From Ectothiorhodospira sp. BSL-9 (GTDB lineage: Bacteria > Pseudomonadota > Gammaproteobacteria > Ectothiorhodospirales > Ectothiorhodospiraceae), in NCBI RefSeq assembly GCF_001632845.1, contig NZ_CP011994.1, forward strand, positions 1,240,001 through 1,304,000: a stretch of 64,000 nt of DNA. Reading direction: 5' to 3'. Each line of letters begins with the position of its first letter. Position 1 is the stretch's first letter. Of this stretch, positions 8,210-17,180 are shown piece by piece. A program made the position numbers and the translations under genes. The notes under the pieces are model-generated. The model ran no database searches, was not told where the DNA came from, and saw nothing but the letters and a program-made list of their open reading frames with translations.

Positions 8210-9155
8210 GCCAGTCGATACCCATCACAAACAGGCCCTTGCCATCGATTTCTGCGGCCTGCCGTTTGCCTCGCCCCTGGTGCTGCTTTCGGGCTGCGTC
8301 GGTTTTGGCGAGGAGTATACCCGGGTCGCGGGCTTCTCCAATCGCCAGGTGGGGGCGGTGTGCCTCAAGGGCACCACGGGCGACGCCCGCCTGGGTAACC
8401 CGCCGCACCGGGTGTACGAGACCCCCGATGGCATGCTCAACGCCATCGGCCTGCAGAACCCCGGGGTGGACCATGTGGTGGACGAGATCCTGCCGAACCT
8501 GGATTTCGATGAGACCCGCTTCATCGCCAATGTGTCCGGGTCCACCATTGAGGAGTACATCCGCGTTACCCAGCGGTTTGACGACTCCCCGGTGGATGCC
8601 ATCGAGATCAATATCTCATGCCCCAACGTGAAGGAGGGCGGGGTGGCCTTCGGTAACGACCCGGACATGTCGGCCCGGGTGGTGGAGGCCTGCCGCAAGG
8701 TGACGCAAAAGCCCCTGATCACCAAGCTCTCGCCCAATCAGACGGACATCGCCGGGAATGCACGGCGCTGCATCGAGGCGGGGACCGATGGCCTCTCGGC
8801 CATCAACACCCTGATGGGGATGGCGATTGATACAGAGCGTCGCCGTACGGTGATTGGCAACAACCAGGGCGGTCTGTCGGGCCCGGCGGTGAAGCCGGTG
8901 GCCCTGCTGCGGGTGCATCAGGTCTACCAGGTGGCCCGGCCCCATGGGGTGCCCATCATCGGTCAGGGCGGGGTGGCCAGTGCCGATGATGCCATCCAGT
9001 TCCTGCTGGCCGGCGCCACAGCGGTGGGGGTGGGCACGGGGCTGTTCTACGACCCCCTGCTGTGCGGCAAGATCAATCACGGTATCAGCGATTATCTCAA
9101 GCGCCATGGCATGAGCCATGTGTCGGAGCTCACCGGGGCCCTGGAGCTGAACTGA
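8208..9155 (+). CDS. pyrD: Dihydroorotate dehydrogenase, class 1B catalytic subunit
   Basis: The 315-residue FMN protein oxidises dihydroorotate to orotate. The catalytic base is cysteine (Cys138, motif [12 protein letters not shown]), which marks class 1; the class 2 enzymes usual in gammaproteobacteria use serine. The GLQNPGVD segment, INTLMGM and [12 protein letters not shown] flavin-phosphate loop fit PyrDB. A matching PyrK subunit (31194-32075) supports class 1B, an NAD+-linked heterotetramer. The gene is remote from pyrK, starting divergently from trmL within a shared CATG. It is followed after about 50 bp by a hairpin and a tRNA on the other strand. Confidence 0.93.
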   Translation: MPVDTHHKQALAIDFCGLPFASPLVLLSGCVGFGEEYTRVAGFSNRQVGAVCLKGTTGDARLGNPPHRVYETPDGMLNAIGLQNPGVDHVVDEILPNLDFDETRFIANVSGSTIEEYIRVTQRFDDSPVDAIEINISCPNVKEGGVAFGNDPDMSARVVEACRKVTQKPLITKLSPNQTDIAGNARRCIEAGTDGLSAINTLMGMAIDTERRRTVIGNNQGGLSGPAVKPVALLRVHQVYQVARPHGVPIIGQGGVASADDAIQFLLAGATAVGVGTGLFYDPLLCGKINHGISDYLKRHGMSHVSELTGALELN

Positions 9156-9202
9156 AGCCCCCTCGTGCCAGGCTTCCATGACCACGAAGATGATCTCCAC
9201 AA

Positions 9203-9233
9203 CAAAAAAGGGCGGCCCCATGGGCCGCCCTTT
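9203..9233 (-). terminator. Rho-independent terminator of tRNA-Thr, probably shared with pyrD
   Basis: A 9-bp GC stem (GGGCGGCCC paired with GGGCCGCCC, loop CAT), extended by three A-T pairs, lies between pyrD and the tRNA. On the minus strand it is followed by TTTTTT, the normal order for an intrinsic terminator of the tRNA transcript. On the plus strand it could end pyrD, although the U-tract there is only three bases. Confidence 0.85.
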
Positions 9234-9237
9234 GCGT

Positions 9238-9313
9238 TGGTGCCGGAGAGAGGAGTCGAACCCCCGACCTTGGCATTACGAATGCCCTGCTCTACCAACT
9301 GAGCTACTCCGGC
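9238..9313 (-). tRNA. tRNA-Thr (anticodon CGT)
   Basis: The minus strand from 9313 folds into a full cloverleaf. The acceptor stem is GCCGGAG/CTCCGGC with discriminator A and an encoded CCA at 9240-9238. The D-arm includes AGCTCAGTTGGTAGAGC. The anticodon stem is GGGCA/TGCCA (one closing mismatch possible) with loop TTCGTAA, giving anticodon CGT, which reads threonine codon ACG. The T-loop is GTTCGACTC. A terminator follows directly. Confidence 0.97.
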
Positions 9314-9438
9314 GTGCCTGGGAATGTTGCCAGGGACGTTCATCCCGGGCCAACCTCTCCGACAGCCCGCGAAGGTTACAACAACCAGCCTGCGGACTCA
9401 AGATTGACCGTGCCCAGAGTCTTATCGGAGGTGTTGCC

Positions 9439-11496
9439 ATGATCCCTGCTGCTTTCGCCATGCCCTTGCTGCTGCTGATGGCAGCCCCGGTTGCGGGGAC
9501 CGAGGGGACAGGGGCCGACACGGCCGTGGGCCTGGACCCTGTTCAGGTGAGCGCCCCCCGCCTTGAGCGGGACTGGCTGGGCAGTCCCGCCGCCATCGGT
9601 CTGCTGGACCCCGAAGATGTGGGCATGGGCCGTCAAGGGCTGCAACTGGACGAATACCTGAATCGCATCCCCGGCCTGCAGATGCAGAACCGCTACAACT
9701 TCGCCCAGGATATCCGCCTGTCCATCCGGGGCTTTGGTGCCCGCGCCCCTTTCGGTGTGCGTGGGCTGCACATCCGCGTGGATGGCATCCCTGAAACCCT
9801 TCCGGACGGTCAGTCTCAGGTGGATGCCATTGATCTGGAGTCCCTTCAACGGGCAGAAGTGATCCGTGGCCCCAGTTCCACCCAGTACGGCAACGCCGCC
9901 GGCGGGGTGGTGGATTTGCATACCCAGCGAGGACGGGATATGCAGGGCGTGCAGGCCAAGGTGGATGCTGGAAGCCATGGCTTGCGTCGCCTGGGCATCA
10001 AGGCGGGAGATCAGGCGGGACCCTGGGAGTACAGTGTCAGTGGCTGGGACCTGCGCTATGACGGCTATCGGGATCACAGCCGGGTGGAGAAGCGGCTGCT
10101 CAATGCCAGGCTGGGTTACGAATTTGACGATGGCGCCCGCATTGAGGCGGTGCTGCGTGCCCTGGATGCACCGGACACCCAGGACCCGGGATCGCTGACC
10201 CGGGAAGAAGTGCAGGACGACAGGCGGCAGGCACGGGAGGCCTCCCTGGCTCGGGATGGCGGGCAGTCCGCGGAACAGCAGACCCTGGGGCTCACCTACA
10301 CCCGCCCCCTGGGTGCGGACGACGAGCTGGAACTGCGTGGTTTTGTGAGCCAGCGAGACTTCAACAACCGTTTGCCGTTTGAGGGCGGGGGGCAGGTGCG
10401 CTACCAGCGGGATCACCATGGCCTGGGCGCTCGTTACACCCGTCAGGCGACGGTCGGCAGCCTTCCCATCCTCTATACCGCCGGTGTGGACCTGGCCGAG
10501 CAGCGGGATGACCGCCAGCGCTTTGACAATCTGGACGGTGGTATCCGGGGGGAGCAGCAATTCGACCAGCTGGAACGCGCCCGCTCCCTGGGAGTCTTCA
10601 CTCAGGGGGGGGTAGAGCTGACGGATCGCCTGGATCTGGTGCTCGGCGCCCGCCATGACCGCCTGCGCATGTCCGTGGATGACCGATTCAGCGACCCGGG
10701 GGAGGACCGCTCCGGTCGCCAGGATTTCCGTGAATGGAGTTATCGCGCCGGGCTCGGCTATGCCTGGACACCGGGGCACCAGTTCTACGTCCAGTTGGGC
10801 ACCTCGTTCGAAAGCCCCACCTTCACCGAATTTGCCAATCCCGATGGCGGCACGGGTCTCAACCCGAATCTGGAGCCGGAGCGGGCCCGTAGCCTGGAGT
10901 TGGGTGCCAAGGGCTTCTGGGGTGATACGGGCCGTTACGAGCTGGCGGTGTTCACCACGCAGGTGCGTCATGAGATCGTGAACTACCAGTCGGACGATGA
11001 GCGTGACTATTACGAAAACTCCGGTCGCTCCAGACGCCACGGCCTGGAAGCCGGCGCCTCCTGGTATCCCATGGATCCCCTGCGCCTGACCCTGGCCTAC
11101 ACCCTGTCGCATTATCGGTTCAGGGAGTTTCGCGACGAATCGGGCGAGGACTTCTCGGGCAAGGCCTTTCCCGGCGTGCCGCGCCAGCAGCTATTCGCCG
11201 AACTGGCCTGGCAGGGCCCCGAGGGGCGATTCGTCACCGTGGACATGCTCGCCGTGGATCGGCTTTACGCGGATAACGCCAACACCGAGCGGGTGTCGGG
11301 GCACGTGTTGACGAATCTGCGCCTGGGGCGGGCCTGGGAAACGGGGAACGCCCGGGTGGTGCCCTATCTGTCCGTCAACAATCTCTTCGATCAGGACTAC
11401 CAGAGCAACATTCGCATCAACGCCCTGGGCGGCCGTTATTACGAGCCCGGCCCCGGTCGGGAATACGGAGTCGGGCTGAGCGTGCAGTGGCGCTGA
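9439..11496 (+). CDS. TonB-dependent outer-membrane receptor
   Basis: The start is the ATG at 9439, preceded by GGAGG; this gives 685 residues with a signal peptide (about 1-22, ending PVAG). The plug domain (about 30-155) contains VDGIPETLPDGQ and the AEVIRGPSSTQYGNAAGG motif. The rest is a 22-strand-type barrel with Arg/Asp/Gly-rich loops. Its C-terminal strand ends in an aromatic residue plus Arg (QWR) rather than a final aromatic. Plug and barrel resemble FecA/ferric-siderophore receptors, but no siderophore, heme or cobalamin gene is adjacent, so the ligand is unknown. TonB is encoded at 36007-36867; no exbBD is visible. Confidence 0.93.
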   Translation: MIPAAFAMPLLLLMAAPVAGTEGTGADTAVGLDPVQVSAPRLERDWLGSPAAIGLLDPEDVGMGRQGLQLDEYLNRIPGLQMQNRYNFAQDIRLSIRGFGARAPFGVRGLHIRVDGIPETLPDGQSQVDAIDLESLQRAEVIRGPSSTQYGNAAGGVVDLHTQRGRDMQGVQAKVDAGSHGLRRLGIKAGDQAGPWEYSVSGWDLRYDGYRDHSRVEKRLLNARLGYEFDDGARIEAVLRALDAPDTQDPGSLTREEVQDDRRQAREASLARDGGQSAEQQTLGLTYTRPLGADDELELRGFVSQRDFNNRLPFEGGGQVRYQRDHHGLGARYTRQATVGSLPILYTAGVDLAEQRDDRQRFDNLDGGIRGEQQFDQLERARSLGVFTQGGVELTDRLDLVLGARHDRLRMSVDDRFSDPGEDRSGRQDFREWSYRAGLGYAWTPGHQFYVQLGTSFESPTFTEFANPDGGTGLNPNLEPERARSLELGAKGFWGDTGRYELAVFTTQVRHEIVNYQSDDERDYYENSGRSRRHGLEAGASWYPMDPLRLTLAYTLSHYRFREFRDESGEDFSGKAFPGVPRQQLFAELAWQGPEGRFVTVDMLAVDRLYADNANTERVSGHVLTNLRLGRAWETGNARVVPYLSVNNLFDQDYQSNIRINALGGRYYEPGPGREYGVGLSVQWR

Positions 11497-11635
11497 TCAG
11501 AGCGATGGGCCCTGCCGCGACCCTGCGTCGATCCCGGCACGGTCTCGACACGGGTGGGGTAGACGTGTACAGATGAGGGTATGACACGGGGTAGCCATCG
11601 GGTTGCCTGAGCCACACAGAAGGGAGGGTGCGAAC

Positions 11636-12400
11636 ATGAAGCCATTCGAGAACAAGGTCGTGGTCATCACCGGCGCGGCGGGCGGCATAGGCGAGGCCAC
11701 CGCCCGAATGCTGCATGCCCAGGGGGCGCGGCTCCTGCTCACGGACCGGGAGCCCGACGGGGTGGAACGCCTTGCCGGGGAACTGGGTGATGGCGTCGCC
11801 GCCATGGCGGTGGACGTGAGCCGCGAGGCCGACAACCAGGCCATGATCGAGGCGGCGGAAAAGCGCTTTGGGGCCGTGAACGCGGTCTTTCTCAACGCCG
11901 GCATCGAGGGGCGGGTGGGCCCCATGGACAGTCTTGAGCAGGCGGACTGGGACAAGGTCTTCGCGGTCAATGTTCATGGCGTGCGCATGGGTATCCTGGC
12001 CGCCTTGCCGGCGCTGCGCCGGGTGGGGGGTGGGTCCATCCTCATCACTGCCAGTGTGGCCGGCGTGCGTGGCGCGGCGGGCCTGTCGCCCTATGTTTCC
12101 AGCAAGCATGCCGTGATGGGCATGATGCGCACCGCCGCCGCCGAGCTGGGCCCCGAGGGCATTCGCGTGAACACCGTCAATCCCGGCCCCGTGGACAACC
12201 GCATGATGCGCTCCATCGAGGATCAGGCCAGCCCCGGCCACGGTGATGACGTGAAGGCCGGCTTCGTGGAGCGCATGCCCCTGGGGAGGTACGTTACCAA
12301 TGAAGAGGTGGCCGGTGTCGCGGTGCTGCTGTTATCCGATGCCTCCAGTGGTGTGACGGGCACCCATTACCTGGTGGATGCCGGGCTCACGGCCCATTGA
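11636..12400 (+). CDS. SDR-family oxidoreductase
   Basis: The 254-residue classical short-chain dehydrogenase starts at the ATG at 11636, preceded by AGGGAGG. The cofactor motif is TGAAGGIG near residue 13, followed by LNAGIE, the catalytic Ser in ITASVAG, and the YVSSK catalytic Tyr/Lys. An acidic residue after the second strand (LLTDRE) suggests NAD(H) preference. The PGPVDNRMM segment and the C-terminal TGTHYLVDAG are typical of FabG-like enzymes. Neighbours give no pathway clue, so the substrate is unknown. Confidence 0.92.
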   Translation: MKPFENKVVVITGAAGGIGEATARMLHAQGARLLLTDREPDGVERLAGELGDGVAAMAVDVSREADNQAMIEAAEKRFGAVNAVFLNAGIEGRVGPMDSLEQADWDKVFAVNVHGVRMGILAALPALRRVGGGSILITASVAGVRGAAGLSPYVSSKHAVMGMMRTAAAELGPEGIRVNTVNPGPVDNRMMRSIEDQASPGHGDDVKAGFVERMPLGRYVTNEEVAGVAVLLLSDASSGVTGTHYLVDAGLTAH

Positions 12401-12427
12401 TCCGAATCACAGCCCGAGGAAGTGACC

Positions 12428-12916
12428 ATGTCGGAAAAATCCCGCTTTCTGCCCCACGCCGAACGCCTGGTGTGGTTCGGTTTCATGTTGTTCCTGCTGA
12501 TTACCGCGATGATCTACATCCATCGGGGCATTGGTCTTGAGCGGGATGTGCAGCAGGCTCACCAGGAAATCCTGGCGCTGCAGATGCGCCTGAACGAGAT
12601 CACGGCAGGTCAGGTGGAGCAGCCAGCCGTTGTGGGGCTCACCCAGGGGCAGGAGCGTCGTCTGCGCCGGCTGGGCTTGAATCAGCCCCGGGAGGACCTG
12701 CTGAATGATCTGGTACAGCAGCCGGAACTCATTGATCATGATCCGGTGCTGGGCGGCACACTGTTCTTTGTGCCGGATGAGACCCATATCCTCAATGACC
12801 GATGGGTACTGGCCACCTTTGAAGACGGCCATGTGCGAGGGCAGATGCTGCTGGAATACGAGGTGGCCTTCGGCACCATCGACTGGCGCGTATTGACCTC
12901 CGAGCTGGATCGGTAA
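12428..12916 (+). CDS. Hypothetical single-pass membrane protein
   Basis: It has 162 residues from the ATG at 12428; an in-frame GTG lies six bases upstream. A GAGGAA ribosome site precedes it. One transmembrane helix (about 17-36) is followed by a short heptad-like segment (about 42-60) and a soluble domain of about 100 residues containing LGGTLFFVPDETHILNDRW. I do not recognise a family. The GGTLFFV...WVLATFEDGHV pattern suggests a small beta-rich domain outside the cytoplasm. It follows the SDR gene by 27 bp and is convergent with fnr. Confidence 0.75.
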   Translation: MSEKSRFLPHAERLVWFGFMLFLLITAMIYIHRGIGLERDVQQAHQEILALQMRLNEITAGQVEQPAVVGLTQGQERRLRRLGLNQPREDLLNDLVQQPELIDHDPVLGGTLFFVPDETHILNDRWVLATFEDGHVRGQMLLEYEVAFGTIDWRVLTSELDR

Positions 12917-12932
12917 TCGCCCGGCGGCTGCT

Positions 12933-13718
12933 TCAGCTGCCCGCGGAGACCTCGGGGCGTTGTTCGCACTCCACGGGGCACTGTGGCTGCCCATGCAGCC
13001 CCGCCACGCGTCGCAGGCCTTCGATATCGTGCAGGGTAATCAGCTTGCGTCGCACGCTGATCAGGTCCTGGCTCTGGAAACGGCTGAACATGCGACTCAC
13101 CGTCTCCACCGCCAGCCCCAGATAGTTGCCGATATCGTTGCGGGACATGGTCAGGTTGAACTCGTGCCGGGAAAAACCGCGCTGCCCGAAGCGGTCGGAG
13201 AGGTTGAGCAGAAAGGCCGCCAGGCGGGCGTCGGAGGCCCGCTTGCCCAGCAGGGTCATGAGTTGTTCGTCGCTTTGCAGCTCGCGGCTCATGATCCTGA
13301 GTAGCTGATGCTGCAGTCCTGGCGTGCGTCCCGCCAGGGCCTCCAGCCCCTCGAAGGGGATCTCGCAGACGCTGGATGTTTCCAGAGAGAGTGCCGTGCA
13401 GGGGTGAACCCCCTCGCCGATGGCATCCAGCCCCAGGAGTTCCCCGGGCAGATGAAAGCCCGTGATCTGTTCCTCGCCATCATCGGTGAGCACGAAGGTC
13501 TTCACCGACCCGCAGCGCACGGCGTACAGGCAGCCCAGAGGATCTCCCGCCTGGTAGAGCAAATCGCCCCGATGCACTGGACGCTTGCGGCTGATGATGC
13601 CCTCCAGGAGCTCCAGGTCCTCCAGGGGAACCCCAAGCGGCAGGCATAGATCACCCAGACTGCAGGCCTTGCAGGCCTGTTTGAGATTCTTGATGTTCAT
13701 GACATTGCTCGGGGTCAT
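12933..13718 (-). CDS. fnr: Fnr/Anr-type oxygen-sensing transcription regulator
   Basis: This Crp-family regulator has about 261 residues from the ATG at 13718; the ATG at 13700 is an alternative. N-terminal Cys16, Cys19 and Cys25, plus Cys118 in SSVCEIPFE, reproduce the [4Fe-4S] ligand set of E. coli FNR, including the 93-residue gap between the third and fourth ligands. A cyclic-nucleotide-like barrel and dimer helix precede the HTH, whose recognition part is NDIGNYLGLAVETVSRMFSRF. It should activate anaerobic genes at TTGAT-N4-ATCAA sites; one candidate site lies at 4891. Confidence 0.94.
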   Translation of the reverse strand: MTPSNVMNIKNLKQACKACSLGDLCLPLGVPLEDLELLEGIISRKRPVHRGDLLYQAGDPLGCLYAVRCGSVKTFVLTDDGEEQITGFHLPGELLGLDAIGEGVHPCTALSLETSSVCEIPFEGLEALAGRTPGLQHQLLRIMSRELQSDEQLMTLLGKRASDARLAAFLLNLSDRFGQRGFSRHEFNLTMSRNDIGNYLGLAVETVSRMFSRFQSQDLISVRRKLITLHDIEGLRRVAGLHGQPQCPVECEQRPEVSAGS

Positions 13719-13857
13719 GGCTGTACTCGTCAAGTGGATTCGACCGCTTGTCCGGAAAAGGCTGATGGCCCGAACAAACATACTTGAGTTTAGCACTAAG
13801 GTACAAGCCTGCTAGGGAGACTCGATTCCGCCTGCCGGCCCAGGGTTCAGGATGGTG

Positions 13858-14262
13858 TCACGTGTTATGTGGGCGAGAGGCGTTGAAACGGGCGGCCAGA
13901 CCATGGCCCAGCCAGGCCGCCGCCAGGGCCGCGATCAGGTGCAGGCCCATGGCAATGGCCGCAGAGGTTAACCCGTTCTGGTAGGCCCAATCCAGGGTTT
14001 CCACGCTGAGCATGGAAAAGGTGGTGAATCCCCCCAGGAATCCTGTGACCACCGCCTGGTAGATCGTGGGGCTTACCTTGAGGCGCCCGCCCGGCCCGGT
14101 GAGGGTGGCGAAGGCGCCGATCAACAGGCAGCCCAGCACGTTGACGGTCAGGGTGGCGACAGGATGCACCAGGCCCATACCGCCCACCACGGCAACCCCC
14201 ACCAGGTAGCGGGTCAGTCCCCCCAGGGCGGTGCCGGCGGCGATGGCCAGATACAGTCTCAT
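13858..14262 (-). CDS. crcB: CrcB/Fluc fluoride ion channel, first of a pair
   Basis: The 134-residue, four-helix membrane protein belongs to the Fluc fluoride channel family. The start at 14262 forms an ATGA overlap with the stop of the second crcB copy, so they are translationally coupled. Family motifs are GGLTRYLVG, TVNVLGCLLIGA, and the signature GFLGGFTTFSML that carries the break in helix 3. Fluc channels are antiparallel dual-topology dimers that export F-. Single genes form homodimers; tandem pairs often form heterodimers. Confidence 0.93.
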   Translation of the reverse strand: MRLYLAIAAGTALGGLTRYLVGVAVVGGMGLVHPVATLTVNVLGCLLIGAFATLTGPGGRLKVSPTIYQAVVTGFLGGFTTFSMLSVETLDWAYQNGLTSAAIAMGLHLIAALAAAWLGHGLAARFNASRPHNT

Positions 14263-14660
14263 GGGTGGCCCGCCATAAGCATTGTCAGTTGGTATCCCAG
14301 CCAGGCCGCCCCCAGGCACGCCGTGCCCGAGGCCAGGACATTGCCTGCGGCCTGGAGTGAGCGTCCCTGTTGGGCCAAGTTGAGGGTTTGCAGGGCGAAG
14401 GAGGATACGGTGGTATAGCTCCCCAGAAAGCCCAGCATCATCAGGGCAAACAGCCCCGGCGAGGCCGTGTGGTCGAAGGGCCACAGGGCGATGAGCACCC
14501 CGGCGGCCAGGGCGCCGCTGACATTCACCACCAGTGTGCCCCAGGGGAATGCCGTGCCGGTGAGCTGCGTGACCCAGGCGCCCACCTGGAAGCGGGCTAC
14601 GCCGCCCGCGGCGCTGCCCAGGAGAACACCCATCAGGGTTTCAGCGGTGATCATGCTCAT
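14259..14660 (-). CDS. crcB: CrcB/Fluc fluoride ion channel, second of a pair
   Basis: It encodes 133 residues from the ATG at 14660, which overlaps the stop of the ligase-like gene (ATGA). Four hydrophobic helices are visible. Motifs are GGVARFQVG, VNVSGALAAG, and GFLGSYTTVSSFALQT in place of the usual GGFTTFS signature. The divergence from its partner, with Tyr for Phe and Val for Phe, suggests an asymmetric heterodimer with the gene that follows. Both are downstream of the ATP-grasp/7TM operon and may be co-transcribed with it. Confidence 0.92.
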   Translation of the reverse strand: MSMITAETLMGVLLGSAAGGVARFQVGAWVTQLTGTAFPWGTLVVNVSGALAAGVLIALWPFDHTASPGLFALMMLGFLGSYTTVSSFALQTLNLAQQGRSLQAAGNVLASGTACLGAAWLGYQLTMLMAGHP

Positions 14661-15622
14661 GCCGCGGGTTGGGCTGAGCCTGAGAAGCACTCCTGTGCCA
14701 GCGCTGCGCGGCGCTGGGGGCTGAGCCCTTCACTGTGAAGTGATTCGATCAAGCGCACCCGCTCACCCAGCCCGGAACCATTGGCCAGTTGAACCGCCAG
14801 GCCCGGGCGGGCGTTGAGTTCCAGCATCAGCGGCCCCCGTTCCCGATCCAGCACCACGTCCACGCCCAGATAGCCCAGGCCGGTGATCTCGAAGCACCGT
14901 GCAGCCATTTCCAGCAAGGTGTCCCAGCCGGGGATCTGCAGGCCCTGGATGGGGGCGCCGGTGTCCGGATGCACGTCGACGATGCGGTTATGCCATACCC
15001 CCTGTCCAGTGCGCCCCGTACCCATGTTGACGCCCACGCCTACCGCTCCCTGATGCAGATTCGCCTTGCCATCGGAATCCCGGGTGGGCAGGCGCACCAT
15101 GGCCATGATGGGGTAGCCCTTGTAGACGACGGTGCGGATGTCCGGTACGCCCTGATAGCTGACCTTCTCGAACAGGGGGTCGAATTTCACCCGGTATTCC
15201 ACCATGGCCTTGTCCGGCTGACCGCCCAGGCTGTGCATGCCGCTGAGCACATTGGACACGTGGTGACCTACACCCTCCAGATCCACCATGCGGCCGCTGG
15301 ATTTGCGAAAGCTGTCCCGCAGGCGCCCGGTGATCACCAGGATGCCGTTGCCCCCGGCCCCATGGGCGGGCTTGATCACGAAGTCATCACTGCGCGCCAC
15401 AATGCGGGGCAGGTGACGGATGTCGTGGTTGGTTTCGATCACCCCATACAGTTCAGGCACGGCCATGCCTGCCTCCAGGGCCAATTGCTTGGTGCGCAGC
15501 TTGTCGTCCACCAGAGGGTAGAGATGGCGGGGGTTCAGTTCGGCGATCAGGTCGGCATTGCGCTGGTTCATGCCCACCACGCCCTTGCGCCGGAGTTCAC
15601 GCGGGGAGATGAACCACTTCAT
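14657..15622 (-). CDS. RimK-like ATP-grasp ligase (alpha-L-glutamate ligase-like)
   Basis: The 321-residue ATP-grasp amidoligase has ATP-binding elements FVIKPAHGAGGNGI (about 100-115) and a late Mg-binding block LMLELNARPGLA. RimK relatives join an amino acid, often glutamate, to a C-terminal carboxylate. This subfamily almost always occurs beside a membrane protein with an inactive transglutaminase domain and a retropepsin-like protein, as here. Comparative genomics (Iyer, Aravind and colleagues) proposed a peptide synthesis or modification system. The natural substrate is unknown to me. Start and stop overlap the neighbouring genes by four bases each (ATGA). Confidence 0.9.
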   Translation of the reverse strand: MKWFISPRELRRKGVVGMNQRNADLIAELNPRHLYPLVDDKLRTKQLALEAGMAVPELYGVIETNHDIRHLPRIVARSDDFVIKPAHGAGGNGILVITGRLRDSFRKSSGRMVDLEGVGHHVSNVLSGMHSLGGQPDKAMVEYRVKFDPLFEKVSYQGVPDIRTVVYKGYPIMAMVRLPTRDSDGKANLHQGAVGVGVNMGTGRTGQGVWHNRIVDVHPDTGAPIQGLQIPGWDTLLEMAARCFEITGLGYLGVDVVLDRERGPLMLELNARPGLAVQLANGSGLGERVRLIESLHSEGLSPQRRAALAQECFSGSAQPAA

Positions 15623-17148
15623 GGGGCCTTTTCTCCCTTGAAGGCCTTGAAGCGCACCAGTTCACTGAGCCGGTAGCCGGTATAACGGCCCAGCAGCAGG
15701 GTGATTGCCAGGGCGATCAGCAGCAATTCCGGGAAGACGAAGAACAGGTGATCGATCGTGGGGTTGATCATCAGCAGATAGGCGGCGGCCGCCACCGCCA
15801 GGCTGCCAATGCCCTGGCGAATGGCGTCCGATGGGCCGTGCTCCTCCCAGACGATGGACATGCGCTCGATGGTCATGGCCAGGATCACCATGGGGAACAG
15901 GGCCACCGACAGCCCGTGCTCAATGCCCAGGTTATGGCTGAGGATGCTCAGGGTGAGCATCAGCATGATCACCACGATGACCACCGAGGCCAATCGGGGT
16001 ACCAGCAGCAGTTTGAGCCGGTCCAGGTAGAATCGGATGGCGAGCCCCAGGGAGACGATCAGCGTGAACAGGATGATGCCGCCCAGAAGCTCCGTCTCCC
16101 GAAAGGAGAGGGCGATGAGCACCGGCATGAAGGTGCCAAAGGTCTGCACGCCCACGATGTTGCGCAGAAGCACGATGATCATGGCGCCCAGGGGGACCAG
16201 CAGCAGCACCCGGTACATGTTCTGGGTCTGCACCGGCAGGTTGAACAGGGAAAAGTCCATCAGCCGGGAATCCATGACCTGGGCCCGCTGCTGGGCCACG
16301 TCGATGGCGTCCATGTAGTTCTGGGTCACCGCGAAGCTGATCTGCGGGTTGCGCGCCCGGCTCAGTCGCACCGGGTCCTCGTCCCCGTACCACCACACCA
16401 GGAAGTTTTCCGGATACCCCACGCTGCCGTCATGGATGTTGATGGGTACCCACTTGCGGGTGTTGTGCACCTCAAGCCAGGTTTGCGGCTGCAGGTCCCG
16501 GGCCCTTTCGGTGAGGGAAATGCCATGGACCATGCGTGCCGGGATGCGCGCCCCGGCCAGCAGGTCAATGGCGGTGCGGACCTTGGCCCGGTCGCTGTCC
16601 GAGTTGGATACGAACAGGCTGATGTTCTCATCGGGCACCTGCTTCAGGTCACGAACCAGCACCGTGGCAAAACTGGTGATGTCGGCCGACCGGGCGCGTA
16701 CCCGCGTGATCACCTCCTCGGCAGCCGAGGCGTAGGGTTCATCCCATTCCGGGGGGGTGACCGGACCGGGGTAGGGGGCATCGCGGCGTCGGTCACGGTC
16801 CAGCTGATAAACAGTGGTCCGATAGTAGAGTACCTGCCGCCCACTGGGCTGGCGGGTGGTCCACACCGCCTCGCGGTTCTCACCTACGAGCCCGGTGGTA
16901 AGGCCATAGCCCCGGGAGATGAAGTTCTCGTCCAGGATGGCCAGCCCCTTGGGCTGATCCGGGATGAACACCCGCGCCGTCACCGCGCCACCCGTGGGTT
17001 CGAACCCAACCCGTGCCTCCACGATCCAGTTGTTGGTGGTCTGGGCCGGCGTCAGCGGGAATCCCAGGTTGAAGGCCTTGTGGTAGAAGATCGTCAGGCT
17101 CATGGCAACCAGGGCCATGATCAGCAGGGGCAGGTGAAATCGCTTCAT
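15619..17148 (-). CDS. Inactive transglutaminase-like domain with 7TM region (UUP1/7TM_transglut family)
   Basis: This 509-residue membrane protein has an N-terminal anchor (about 7-23), a periplasmic transglutaminase-like domain (about 130-270) without an obvious Cys-His-Asp triad, and then seven hydrophobic helices (about 310-500) joined by short basic loops. The transglutaminase region keeps the NLFVSNS..RAKVRTAIDLL and THxGIS-like layout but has Ala/Arg-Met-Val-His where the nucleophilic Cys is expected. It is co-translated with the ATP-grasp ligase downstream and follows the retropepsin-like gene after 32 bp. It may bind or present the peptide substrate of the ligase; this is inference. 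Confidence 0.88.
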   Translation of the reverse strand: MKRFHLPLLIMALVAMSLTIFYHKAFNLGFPLTPAQTTNNWIVEARVGFEPTGGAVTARVFIPDQPKGLAILDENFISRGYGLTTGLVGENREAVWTTRQPSGRQVLYYRTTVYQLDRDRRRDAPYPGPVTPPEWDEPYASAAEEVITRVRARSADITSFATVLVRDLKQVPDENISLFVSNSDSDRAKVRTAIDLLAGARIPARMVHGISLTERARDLQPQTWLEVHNTRKWVPINIHDGSVGYPENFLVWWYGDEDPVRLSRARNPQISFAVTQNYMDAIDVAQQRAQVMDSRLMDFSLFNLPVQTQNMYRVLLLVPLGAMIIVLLRNIVGVQTFGTFMPVLIALSFRETELLGGIILFTLIVSLGLAIRFYLDRLKLLLVPRLASVVIVVIMLMLTLSILSHNLGIEHGLSVALFPMVILAMTIERMSIVWEEHGPSDAIRQGIGSLAVAAAAYLLMINPTIDHLFFVFPELLLIALAITLLLGRYTGYRLSELVRFKAFKGEKAP

Positions 17149-17180
17149 GCGGTGTCCTTGGGGTGGCGCGTGGGACTGGA

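Noticed and set aside
9376-11112. 578-codon open frame antisense to the TonB-dependent receptor
   Set aside because: The receptor has signal peptide, plug and barrel motifs and a GGAGG ribosome site; the complement has none.
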